Shown here: positions 22,661 through 35,000 of the stretch, one piece after another
How the letters are laid out: every line of letters begins with the position of its first letter
Numbering within the stretch: the stretch's first letter is position 1
NCBI RefSeq assembly: GCF_011075055.1
Contig: NC_058145.1
Span: 942,887 to 1,006,886 of the forward strand
Reading direction: 5' to 3'
DNA from: Mangifera indica
Lineage: Eukaryota > Streptophyta > Magnoliopsida > Sapindales > Anacardiaceae
DNA: 64,000 nucleotides
Notes under the pieces: model-generated
Databases searched by the model: none
The model's input: the letters and a program-made list of their open reading frames with translations, nothing else
Told to the model about the DNA's origin: nothing
Translations under genes and position numbers: made by a program

Positions 22661-24519
22661 TTTTATAATTGGACAAATTTGAATGGTCACAACCATGTGC
22701 GTGAACATATCTTTTACCTTAAAAACGGGCACACCCTTGGGCTTTTAAATGGACATAAACAATTATTTTAAATTCAAAAATAATTGTTTAATAATCAAAA
22801 TATAATTTATTATTTTACTAAAAACGACAAACAACTAGGATAGAACATTCATCATGTTTTCTTGAATATTTATAAAATTCTGCTGGATTCATTGAATGTC
22901 TTTACCAAAGCTTCAATCCTAGGGTATTCTAAATAGAACAAGATCATTCATGTTTTGCTCAAAAATGCAAATATGCAATCATTATATGATTCATCTAGTT
23001 CAATAATTATAAGATCAGTTATTAAATTCAAAATTTATTTTATTCAGTATAATTAGTTTGATCCTAAAAATAATAATCTGACTCAAATAAAATTTTAAAT
23101 AGGTGATAAATAAATAATTTAATTATTTAATTATATATCAATATATCAATATATTTATTTATATACATCATTATTCATCGTGTATAAATATTATTCAAAT
23201 TGAAATGTTATTCCGAAATTTAGCTTGGGCATGCCCCCAGTTGTCCTAGCCTTTTTCCTCGGAGATTCTCGTCCTGACTAAAAGATATTCAAGTATCCCC
23301 TTCCCTGAAAAAAATAAAAAAATCTTCACTTTTGATCTCCTCGAAGCTCTTACCCTCACATTTCCTTTACCCCAAATCAATTTTTTTTCCCATTAGTCAC
23401 ACCCCGTTGGCCACTTGAACATAAGTAATAACATGATTAGGGTTTGATTCAATTTAGGTCGAGGTTAGCTCAAGATTGACTCAAATCCAAAAGAATCAGT
23501 TTGAAATTCACGAACTGAGATTTGAATTTTACTTTAAAACAATTTTACTTTGCATTCAATCCAAATTAACTTAAACTTAAATATTGAAACGATTTTGAAC
23601 TCAATTCCTTTATAAAAATATGTTCAATTCTTAACTTAAACTCAATTTATTCAATTCGAACTCGAATAGCTCAGATAAATTCAACCACATGCACTGTTAT
23701 AAAGGCTTTTTCAATTGTGGTGTGCTCACCATTTGGGAATTCACATTGGTTCGTTGAAACTAAACAACCAAAACCAAGTTTGGGCCAGTACTAAGCTTTA
23801 TGCAGCCCAACTAACTAAACTATTGGGTCTCCCAAAACTTCCAGAAAACTAGCCGAGATGTCAAAACTATAACATTCAGGTTGTTTTTCGGCCTGTTTGG
23901 GCACAAAGTAGGACAGTACAACGAATTTGTGATTGTTAGAGAAACAGGAAAAAAAGAATTGTCAAAAAAGAAGAAAAAGATTAACCAAAAGAATTTTCAA
24001 TAAGTGCTTGTATTGAGTTATTGAGTATAAGTTTCAGCTTGAATTTGACAATTAAAAAAAATGAGAAAGAATCATGAAGCTATCTTGTTTCTATACTGCC
24101 TTCTATTACCCAAAATCTACACAACAATTACCACAGCATTTGTGCACCATACATTGAATCAATGTTTCCCTTTTGTTATTGATAACTATCTTCTATTCTT
24201 GTTTATCTTATTTGTTCTTTCTTTAGAAAAAGAAAAAAAAAAATGATAAAAGTGGAAATGGGAATTTCCTTCTCTTTGTCATTGAAAAGTTGAAATTTCC
24301 ATTTCATTGTTTACTTTAAAAAAAAAAAAAAATGTTAGAACTTGAATGGTGAAATATGTGTAAAATCATCCTATCATGATCGTATGTCAAATCAATAAAA
24401 AAAATATATTTAAAAAAGCATATATATCTTTGAATTCATATGAGGGTAAATCACGAGGTTAATCGTTTTTCACACTTAAAACTCATTAATTAGCATAAAA
24501 AACTTTAATTATAGGCAAT
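22661..24519. other. Gene-free DNA with dispersed repeats
   Basis: 23400-23700 belongs to the TTGAGTTCGA-type dispersed repeat. The short frame at 24061-24246 ends in a lysine-rich low-complexity tail and shows no family. Nothing else is supported. Confidence 0.4.
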
Positions 24520-24690
24520 GATAAGATATAAATAACAATACAACTATATTATATTTATGTTATATATATACAATTTTTTTATATATAATTTAAATATATA
24601 AATAATTAAATAATTTTAAATTAAAAATTATAAAATATTTTATTATATAATAATACATGGATTATAATCCAAATTATATTATATTAATAC
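24520..24690. mobile_element. Palindromic MITE remnant
   Basis: ATATATACAATTTTTTTATAT, AATAATTTTAAATTAAAAATT and TATTATATAATAATACAT follow the order of the small palindromic family. Confidence 0.4.
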
Positions 24691-25488
24691 ACTGGGCTAA
24701 AAGAAAAGAAGTGAATATTTATAAGAAAAATGAGTGTTGAGGAGAGGTCATTTCAACTTTATGGTAGGGCAGAGGCTTTATAAAGTGAGACCTAACTCTT
24801 TGCATTCTGCAATGGCGATGTGTCATCTGGCACTAGCACCACTACACACCAATAACAACAAAAAAATTGAGAGTGGGCCAGTCCTAGCTGGGCCAACCTG
24901 GTTTAGCTTTTGGCCAGTCATGGTCAAGGATTAGGTCTTGATTTTGGTTCTGTGGTTGGTTATTGAGCTTTCTAATTTCATACAAAGCCATATGATGTGT
25001 TCTTGTGTCTTCCCATTTGATGAATGCTTTGGAAAAAGAGCAAGACGGTGAACACCCGTGATATGATAGATTAAATTGTAGCATTGTCTCTTCTTTTTTA
25101 ATTTATTTTTCCTTTTTTATGAATATGAAAGCTTTAAATTATAAGTTCCAACATTCGGATCAAATTTAACTCAAATATAAATTTGATTAAATTTAATTTA
25201 AATTCATACTAATTTGTTTGAATTTATTCAAAATAGTTAAAAACGTTATCAAAAGTTTTTTTGACAAAATAAATGATATTATCATCTAGATAAATAACTT
25301 TTAAGTGTCGTTAAAAAGATATTTTAGTTTAGCTACGTACTCGAATCTCCACCAACCTTTTTTTTGGATTAAACTATTAAGAGCAATTCACAACATCTTT
25401 ATTTTAATTAATTTATTATTATTAATTATTTGGTACAAGAGACAATTGTCTTTATGGCCATCTTTCATGCTTTATGAGATTTTGTGTT

Positions 25489-25490
<2 letters not shown>
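24691..25490. other. Gene-free DNA
   Basis: The overlapping frames at 24734-24934 (+) and 24884-25084 (-) show no recognisable domain and are low-confidence chance frames. Confidence 0.4.

Positions 25491-25580
<90 letters not shown>
25491..25580. repeat. Long (AT)n microsatellite
   Basis: A pure alternating TA/AT tract of about 89 bp. The apparent protein frame across it is only an Ile-Tyr repeat and is not a gene. Confidence 0.97.
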
Positions 25581-25583
<3 letters not shown>

Positions 25584-26469
25584 GGATGGACGGATAAATC
25601 TAAAGTACAATAATAAAATTTATAACTATTACATCAATAATTCAAAGTCTCGCAAACATGACAGAGGTTCAAATTCAAAACTTCTTTTTAGTAAGCCTAA
25701 CTAAGTACATATAGTTTATTGTCAATATTATTTCAATTTATAATCGAGTGACCGATATTAATGACTATAATGAACAGTACAAATTTAATGGGTTCATTTT
25801 TGGAATTATATTGGCTTGCTAGTTGAATGATCTAAATTGTGTTCATGTTTTTGAAGATTCAAACTTTCTGCAAATGTAAAGTTCATTTATATTAGTAAGT
25901 CAAAAAGGTTTGTTGATGAATGCTTTTGAGAATGGTTTATCTATTTATTTTTTTTCCTATTATTGTTGGCCATGAAAGAGGAATAGTGGTTACTTAGCTA
26001 TTCAGTAAAGGTAGCAAGAATGGAAAAATATTTATGCCTCAATTCATACTAGAATTTGTAATGCATATATATGAAATGAACCATCACTTAGGCACCTCTT
26101 GACACTGCATGATCATCACTAGGTAGGATAAAATACTACAGTTGAATTCCAGTTGAGTTCAGCTCAAATCTATAATACTCAGTTCGAGCTCATTTGAAAT
26201 AGTGTACAATATTGTGGAAAGGTTACTAATGAGATAAGCAAAACCATTGATAGGGTGAATAATGTTGTTAGATGAGTGAATAATTTTTTTTTGGAAAAAT
26301 TAAGAAATTTTATAAAAGAAAAAAATAGGTACAAAAAATACGAGGGGCATGCCAAAAATGAGTACGCAAACTCCAGAAACAAACCAAGAAAATGCATAAA
26401 AGACTCAAAAGAAAAAGACAAAATGAGCAAGCAGACTTTATAGAAAACTAATTAGATAGCTATTAAATA
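25581..26469. other. Gene-free AT-rich DNA
   Basis: 26195-26290 is an inverted copy of the dispersed block seen at 6470-6600 and 28590-28700. No gene. Confidence 0.4.
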
Positions 26470-26935
26470 GCTCAAAATTAAGGTGAGATCTCATACATAG
26501 GCTCCAAGCCAATGATCTTGGCATGAACCATGTCACAAATATCTGAAACAATCTCACGATGATGTCTGCAATGTTAATGGAACACTTGATAATTTCTCTC
26601 ATACCATGACAGTATACAGTAGCAGATATGGATACCCAAGATAAAGCATGTCTAAAGTCCCTCCTATAAGGTGCAAAGATGCTAGTTAATTAGAGGGAAC
26701 CATGAGAAACTTGGTCAAGCCATAAGAGTCCTAGAGCTTTGATTTCCCGCTCATCACCAATGCAGTTGACAATAAGGCCTCAACACCAATCTCTAATAAG
26801 AAGAATCTTTCGTCATGCCCACAAAGCCCTAAAGGTAACCCTGACATGCTAAAAGGATTGACCTTTGAGGAGTACCCTGTGATCCCAAGATGACTAGATG
26901 AAGTTACGATCTGTGAGGGGCCTCTGAACATGTTT
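26470..26935 (-). mobile_element. Possible decayed retroelement coding fragment
   Basis: This stretch has less AT bias than its surroundings and, read on the minus strand, gives short protein-like pieces with many frame breaks (for example LPLGLCGHDERFFLLEIGVEALL near 26760-26840). It loosely recalls the 3' end of plant non-LTR retroelements, but I cannot point to a diagnostic motif. Confidence 0.2.
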
Positions 26936-26949
26936 CAAAACCGTCGTCT

Positions 26950-27065
26950 TATTTCAATATTTAGTATGTCATCATGTGATTAGATAATTTAATTATTAAT
27001 TTTCTCTTTAATTCAAAATCACTAAATCAAATAATTATATACATATAACAGTAGAAAAATTTTAC
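26950..27065. mobile_element. Palindromic MITE remnant
   Basis: TATGTCATCATGTGATTAG and AATTTTCTCTTTAATTCAAAATCAC match the family's core order. Confidence 0.4.
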
Positions 27066-28886
27066 TCACTGTTAATGTATTATCCATTTTGAACACAACC
27101 TGTCATAATTTGCTTTTAGGTTTTGTAACACAAAACACACCTTGACAATTTATAAGGGTAAAGACCATTTAACCAATAATTTCTTATTTTTCTCAAGTGA
27201 TTTAGGATATCTTTGTATACCCAATATCTCTTTTGTGTTTTGTCAATATAAAATTTACCAAAAGTGTTACATTCCTATGAAGTTTCCTTGGACACCAAGC
27301 ATTGAGATTTAGAAATCAAGGACACTACAAGTGAAGCAACGTCCACAAGCATGGCAAAACAACATTGTTTTTTGTATAAATTAGAGGTGACACAACGTTG
27401 TTTTGGTCTAAGTGATTAGGCACTGAACTTTATTGAGTCAAGTTATAGTTTCACAGGTGATTTTGAGTTTTAATTTGAGCTCAAGCTCTACTATACTAAT
27501 GTCAAATCATGTCCAAAGTTTCAATAAGAAAATATAGTAGCCATGCTTGTGAAAATGAGAGTAAATTAGCAAGAACATTAAGTAATAAAATCCAAGAGAT
27601 AACAACTTTATTCATCAAATAGCATTGTCCATAAATTTTTATATAAAAGTAGTGAAAAAAGTATAGTGGCAATGGCGTGTAACCCACAAATCACGATGTT
27701 GCAGAAAGAAAGCACGTGAAGCTGAGTTGGAAAAAGGCTCGAAAGACATGGCGAATATGTAGACAAATGCCTCAAAGGAATCTCACTCAGCCTTTCCTTT
27801 CTTTTTCATCTCCATTTGTCAATTTAAAGGAGTCTCTCTGTTAATTTGCCCTTGTAAATTGTCATTACTTATATGATAAGAGCCCGCACAATTCACTTTC
27901 TTTCCCATCCTTCTCTTTACCTACCACCCTACCTACCATCCTACCAACCATCTTCATCAATTTATTATTACTCGCTAAACCCATTATCATCACCTTTTTT
28001 TCAAAAAGAGTAATACTAAACAAATTCAACCCTAGTTGAGCCAAGTTTGGGGTTGGCATAAGTTTGAATCAAAGTCATAATATCTCATTCGAGTTCAAAC
28101 TTGTTCAAACTAATAAAAAGTATCATCAAAGGGTTATTGATAAAATAAACAAAATCATCAACTGAATAAATAATATCACTAGATAAACAAAAAAGACGAT
28201 CTTGAGCTGAAGTTCTAGCTTAGGATTGACTCATTTGAGTCAAGTCACAAATTCGAATATACCCCTAATACTTTATGTACAAATAGATGGTTACTAACTA
28301 GTATTAACAGTTGATATTATGATTAAGTCATATAATTATTTCCTTTATTTTTAATTTAAATTGATTCAATTACATGATGACATATTAATTCATTAATACT
28401 AAATAGTTCCCCTCTATTAGTACATGAAACATTTTTCTTCTAGTAAGGATACTTCACTTCTACAATATTCATCAACAGCTTACATCTAGGGTGGCTCCCG
28501 TCCAAGCTGGTTTAGATCTATCCATGGTACAGTTCGAATGAGTTGATATCGAGCTAGACCTCTAATTCAATTAGAGATCAATTTACTTGTTTATCTGGTA
28601 ATATTGTCTTTTTTTACTGATAATATTATCCACCTTTGTGACAATATTATTTATCTTATCAACAAACTTTTAGTGACATCGTGTACTAACTTAGTGAACT
28701 CAAGCTCAAATTGTGTATTATGATTTCAATTTGAGTTCGAATCACCTTAAACTCAATTTGTTTTAAGTTCATCCCCCGTTTAAATCCTTAATTACTTGTT
28801 GACATAAATGAGGTCCCATTGTATGTACCCGGCCGGTAGAAACTAAAACAAAGAGAGTCGTATTTGCAACGTGGGGAGGCCTCAAG
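27066..28886. other. Gene-free DNA up to the duplication breakpoint
   Basis: It holds dispersed repeats at 28020-28260 and 28490-28790 and a MITE-like stretch at about 28310-28420. No coding gene is supported. Confidence 0.4.
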
Positions 28887-29504
28887 GATTCCAACTAAAT
28901 CCAAGTGTGGAAAGTGGAGAAAATAAGATTGAAGAGGAGTACATAGAATATTAGAATATCCAAAGAATGACAAAGATTGATTTGACCCATCACCATATAT
29001 ACATACCAAACTACTTTAATTTTTTCTTCTTCTTAATTCCTTGCCGCCTAAGCACTTGTTGATCCTTTTCTTCTTCATGGAACCTTTTGCCTAGGATTCC
29101 ATTCAATTTGCATGCCTTTCCAACTTCATCATATTAACAACAACTAATGGAGTTCGTTACAATGAATATATTTGCTATATTCTAAACTGTTACAATAAAT
29201 GTATTTGTTTTACGAGATTTATTTTGATTCATCCAAAACCAAGTTATATCCAAAGTCAATATCATTCAGTATTTTCTCATCACTTGTTATAACAAATGTA
29301 TTGGTTTCAAAATTAATATCACATTCATACAAGAGAATACCCGGATAGTTAAACACTGTTTATAGGTTTGAGGATGTTATCCACCCTCGCTAACTAACCT
29401 AGTAGTGGAACCTTCAATATGTATTAGCATAATCTCTTATATACGAAGTAGTTTCCTTTCCAATCGAAGACCTAAGGTATATTCCCATAAACAGTCTGTC
29501 AAAA

Positions 29505-29685
29505 TTTAACAAAATTTTGTACACCGAATTTTCAGTACACAATTGAATACTTAAATGATGTATTATTATGTGATCTGATAATTTTGAATTAAGAGTAAAA
29601 TAATAGTCAATCACATAATAACACATTATCTTATACTCAGTTAAATATTTATAACTAGATATACATAATATTGTTGATCAAAATT
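29505..29685. mobile_element. Small palindromic MITE (unit A copy)
   Basis: AATGATGTATTATTATGTGAT and ATCACATAATAACACATTAT are inverted words around GAATTAAGAGTAAAATAATAG. The orthologous copy in unit B is at 39665-39845, so insertion predates the duplication. Confidence 0.6.
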
Positions 29686-30234
29686 GATGTTTTCTAATAT
29701 AATATCTAACATTTGCAACCCTTTTCAACAAAGGCTAGCTCCTTCAAAAAAAGTTGAACACATGTTTAATTAAAGTTAAATGTCGGCAAAATAGTTGTAA
29801 AATTGTCCAAATTAAAAAATCACTAGTAAAATTCGAAAAACTTCTTACATGGAAAGTGGTAAATGAAAGTGCAAGACTTTCAATAGCTTTAAGTTGATCT
29901 CTGTCTTCTTTATTTTTCTGGTCTCTTTCCACCATCAAACTTTATTAAAACTTTTTGACCTATTACTCTTAAAAACATCACCAAACTAGGGATAGATTTA
30001 ACTGAGTCAGAGCTAATTTGAGCTTAGTTTAAATTTATAATAATTAATTCAAAATCAAACTTGAATTAACTTGTACATTGACAATGGCATTAGAAAAAAG
30101 AAGAGTCAACCAAGGAAAAAAGAATAATTAAAAGAGAAAAAAAAAATTGTAGAGAATAAAAGTTACCAAAGAAGAAGAAAAGAATGCCGATACGATGACA
30201 TTAGCAAACCGTTAAACTTGAGTCACACCAGAGT

Positions 30235-30870
30235 GTTTAGGGTTGTGCATGATCCGATTTGAAAGCTTTTTCAAATCAAATTGAAAAAATTATTTGAAAA
30301 ATTTTCAAACCAAACAAAACCATTTTAAGGTTTAAACCAAATTAAACTAAACTAAAAAATAACGATTTGCTATGATTTAGATTATAGTTTAAACGTATTA
30401 AAATCATTTAGTGTTATGTACAAAAAACAATATGCACAAATCTGTGCACAAGCAATGACATATCACTATATGATTTGGTAGTTTTAAATTACAGACAAAG
30501 TAATACTCAATTACATAGTAATATGTCATTGTTTATATACAAAGTTTTACACATCGTTTTATTATAAAATCATTCACTTCTAAATATATATTATTTAATA
30601 AATTTAATTGAATTATAATTTTCTATAATATAATAAAATATAAAAAAAGATATACACTTAATTGTTTATTAAAAAATTTTATTAAATACAGTTATATATA
30701 TACTTTAAAAAAATATGATTTATAATTTGAATAGCGTTCAAATCGTAATTTAAATTGAATAAAATAATTTAAAAATTTTTTAACTCTAATCAAATCTTTT
30801 CACAAACTAAATTATAATTTTTAAACCATTCAATTCAGTTTCCTGATTTAATCTGAGAAAGAGTGTTAAC
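30235..30870. repeat. Foldback-like repeat rich in CAAACCAAA/GGTTTGGTTT
   Basis: It starts at AGGGTTGTGCATGATCCG near 30239 and runs through TTTTCAAACCAAACAAAACC to AACCATTCAATTCAGTTTCC near 30824-30843. The opposite orientation of this end is seen at 38212-38233 (CTGAATCGTGTACAACCTT). A palindromic MITE is nested at about 30410-30565. Confidence 0.5.
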
Positions 30871-31559
30871 CACATACTTAAGCGTGAAGCATTTTAAGTG
30901 TTGCCATTCATTTGCATTTCAGCGGAGCCGCCTCAAACTAGTCTTGTAGTGCAGCTCGAACCGAAGAAAACAACATGCTTTGAAAATTATAACTTTTTTC
31001 TGAATCCACCATGTGCTGCTCTGTAAAGCCATCAAGAAAAGGATAAATAAAATAAAATAAATAAATTAATTAATTAATAAATTAATTAATTAATTAATTA
31101 TTAATTAAGTTTATAAAGGAAGCACGAATCACCATTTAATTTCTAAACATCACATGATAAGTCTCTATCAGAAATTACATTATTCAATATCTATGAATAA
31201 GTAATTTAAAAACATCACAAAGTGTTACCAAAGAGTTATGAAAAGAGTTACTTAGGAGAATTCCCGAATTGAGCCCCCCTTACCTCTGAACAATACTTCA
31301 TGTATAAGATCAAGATCTACTAATTTAGAAAGAATTTACTGATTACATTATCCTAATAAGATATGAGATAATGATATCATGATCGTTATCACGTATCTGT
31401 CTGAAATAGGGGTGAAAGGTGATTAAGTGTCTACCGACATTACCAGATTTGATCTTTTCTATTGTTTTTGGGCACAAAGAGTTTCTATTCGTGCTTTGGG
31501 CTAACTTACAAGTAAATAATACGGTTAATTGTCGCATATTGTTAGCATAGTTAAGCGTT

Positions 31560-31695
31560 CTATAATAGTAAATTACCTATGTATAATTTTTATATATAAA
31601 TAATAATATATTTTAATATAATTAGATAATTAAAAATTAAAAATAAACTAATAATGGATCATAAAATCATGTATAATTGTTAATTTTATTGTTAC
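31560..31695. mobile_element. Palindromic MITE remnant
   Basis: AATTTTTATATATAAATAATAATAT, GATAATTAAAAATTAAAAATA and ATCATAAAATCATGTATAATT follow the family core. Confidence 0.4.
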
Positions 31696-31850
31696 CAAAA
31701 AGGTGAACCCAGAAAAAAGGGTCTTCCATGTTAAGCCTTAAAAAAGTAAAACAGTAATAAATAAATAAATATTATTATTATTATAATATTTTTAATAATT
31801 ATTTCTTTTCCCAGCATGCAAGTATTTGACGTTCATTAGTAAAGGCATGC

Positions 31851-31858
31851 TATAAATA
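31851..31858 (+). promoter_or_regulatory. TATA box of AAA-ATPase copy A
   Basis: TATAAATA about 230 bp upstream of the start codon, preceded by GGCATGC. The matching box of copy B is at 44968-44975. Confidence 0.65.
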
Positions 31859-32084
31859 GAGGGAGAGCCACAAAGGGAATTCATTGCCTATCAAATTTTA
31901 ATCCATCACTTCATCTTTTTTATCCTTCTTTTAATTGTTCTTGAATCCCTTCTTTCTTTGCTGCATTTTTCTTTAACTTTCTTATAGTTTTTTTTTTTTT
32001 TTTTACTATAATTGGGATCATAACTACTTGAGAAGATTAAGTTAAGGCTTTGAAGATAAAAAAGGGGTTGGTTTTTTTGTGAAG

Positions 32085-35000
32085 ATGGAGCAGAAGGGCC
32101 TTTTGTTATCCGCTTTGAGTATTGGTGTTGGTGTTGGGTTAGGATTAGCTTCAGGGCAAAGTGCAAGTAGATGGGGTGCTTCAGGTTCTTCCATGGCAGG
32201 TTTCTCAGGGGAGGAGATTTTTCAGGAGCTGATGAGGCTGGTGATTGATGGCAAGCAGAGCAACATCACTTTTGATGAATTCCCTTATTATCTGAGGTAA
32301 AATTCTTCTTTGGGTCTTCTTCTTCTACTTCTAAATTTTAGAAGGATGTTTAGATCTTGAGAGAAATATATAGATGATGTTATGATTATCTTGTGAATAA
32401 ACGCCTCTCTTCTTCTTCTTCTTCTTCCAATTGGTTGTTGATTTTAGCTTCTGTTTATTGGGGGGGAATTGGTTTTCCCCATTTTCAAAGACTCTTGTAC
32501 CAAGTCCATTTTTAAGTAAAATTTAAGTGAAGTCTGTGATATGTTGAGTTTGGTTTCTTATTTTCCTCTTTATTTTTTCCATTTCAATTTGAAGCATCGA
32601 CTGGAACAACTTCTGTGTGTGTATATTTTATTTTTCAGACTGGTATCTTTGAATATTATGGATCCTATACTGGAGTATAAACTTTTCTCATGTTTTATTA
32701 TAAGCTGTTGTTCAGTACTCTTAGATCTTCGACTCAAGAATTTTTACCCGGTTTAAGTCAAAAATTTCATGAAAATTTTCAACTTGAAATGATTTTCTTC
32801 TGAATAATTGTTCAAGATTGATGAAAACTTGAAGCTAAAGACTTGACTGTGAAATATCTTATCTCCATTAAAATACGTTACAAGAAGCTAGAACTTGGAT
32901 CCTTGAATGCACTAACTGAGATGTCCTGATTCTGATGATGCTGATGATAATTGCAGTGAGAGGACTCAGATGTTATTGACAAGTGCTGCATTTGTTCACT
33001 TAAAGAACTCTGACATTTCCAAGCACACCAGGAACCTTTCACCCGCTAGTAGAACTATTTTGCTCTCTGGACCTGCTGGTAAGATTCTAGCATATGCAAA
33101 TAATCTTTATCTGTTAATTAAAGCAAGCGTCTACCCAGCTCTTATCTTATCTGGTTACAATTGAATTTTATGAAGAACTTTATCAGCAAACGCTTGCCAA
33201 GGCCTTAGCCCAGTTCTTTGAAGCAAAGCTACTGTTGTTAGATATTCCTGATTTTTCCTTAAAGGTGACTATTTACAGCTTTTAAGTTCAATCTTTTTCT
33301 GTAACTGAATATCTGTAGAGTCATTCTTATAGAATTGTTATGGTTTCCTTCCTACAGATGCAACATAAATATGGCGTTGGCAGAAAGGAAAATGTAAGTT
33401 TTCCCTGTCTAATACTGAGAAAAACTAGCAGGTTTCAGCTGAATATGAAATATGAGTTGGTTGCTTCTATTTGTAGGCCTTCAAGAGGTCCATCTCAGAG
33501 AAGACATTAGAGCGAATGTCTAGCTTGCTGGGATCCTTTTCACCACTTTCTTCAAAGGAAGAAGCAAAGAGTATGCAACAAAGTTCAACATCTTTGTTCT
33601 TGAAAAGCCACTTGTACTGCGATGTGTTTCTCTTTTGCTATATTCATTTGGTTGACTCTGTTTTACAGCAACATTGCTTAGGCAAGGGACTGGTGTGGAG
33701 GGTTCTAGTAATCCTTCACTTCACAGAAATGCCTCTGCTGCATCTGATATCAGTAGCGTCTCCTCTCTTTCTGCCTCAACAAATACAGGTATAACATTTT
33801 TTTATTATACTATTCTATCCTGAATGTTAAATGAAAGGCTCTTTATAACGTCATGGTCCAATAACCCAGCTCACAGCAACCCAAAACATGTTTATACTAT
33901 TTAACCAAGCGATGTGAGATGCCCTTAGATATTTAATATCTCTTATATATTTTGTCAATACAGGATTCAACTAGAGGTTTTATAGTCTTTTTGTTTTTTC
34001 CACCACAACATCACTCTGTTATATAACACACATTAGATTCAAGGTGTTGGGATCTTGTCACAGATATTCTCACTGGAACCTCATCATTTTAATGAAACAT
34101 ATAGAAATGAAATCCTGCAGAACATTTATTACATCTCTCCTAGCATGGAAGAAATGAATTTATAATACTGAAAAATTCTTCTTATTATTTCTGGCTTCCA
34201 TCCAAATTGGTATTTGCTTGGTAAGAACACTTAGTAGACCACAAATTTGGAATTCTGTCTACTGAAAATGCATAGTTGATCAATTCATTTTGAATATGGA
34301 TAGTGCGCTTAATGCTCTTTTGGGATTCTTATATTATTTTCAGCTTCCCACAAACGCTCAAGCAGCTGGTGTTTTGATGAGAAACTCTTTCTGCAGTCAC
34401 TCCACAGGGTATTTTAGATGCTGACATTGCTTATGGGGAAACAGAAACAAGAAATAGCTTGACACTTAGTTTCTCAATATATTGAAATTCCTTTTTATGC
34501 TTCTACAGGCATTGGTTTCAATGTCAGAAACAGGCTCGGTCATTTTATACCTCAGGGATGTTGATAGGCTTCTCCTTCAGTCTCAAAGGTTCTACAATTT
34601 GTTTGAGAAAATGTTGAAGAAACTTCCAGGTTCAATGGTGATACTTGGTTCAAGGATGTTGGAACAAGGAGATGATTCCAGGGATGTGGATGAGAGGCTC
34701 AGCATGTTGTTTCCTTACAATATTGAAATCAAAGCCCCTGAAGAGGAAAACCATCTGGTTAACTGGAAAGCTCAGCTGGAAGAGGATATGAAGACTCTCA
34801 AGTATCAAGATAACAAGAACCATATTGCTGAGGTTCTTGCAGCAAATGATCTTGAATGTGATGATTTGGGTTCAATCTGCCATGCAGACACAGTGGTTCT
34901 CAGTAATTACATAGAAGAGATTGTAGTTTCAGCTATATCTTATCATTTAATGAATAACAAGGATCCTGAATACAGAAATGGAAAGCTTGTTATATCATCC

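Noticed and set aside
25305..25613. 102-codon plus-strand frame with a long Ile-Tyr repeat
   Set aside because: The repeat is simply translation of an AT dinucleotide tract; the rest has no coding character.
32541..32756. 71-codon frame in intron 1 of AAA copy A, repeated at 45613-45828 in copy B
   Set aside because: It is preserved only because the two introns are recent duplicates; no independent evidence of coding.
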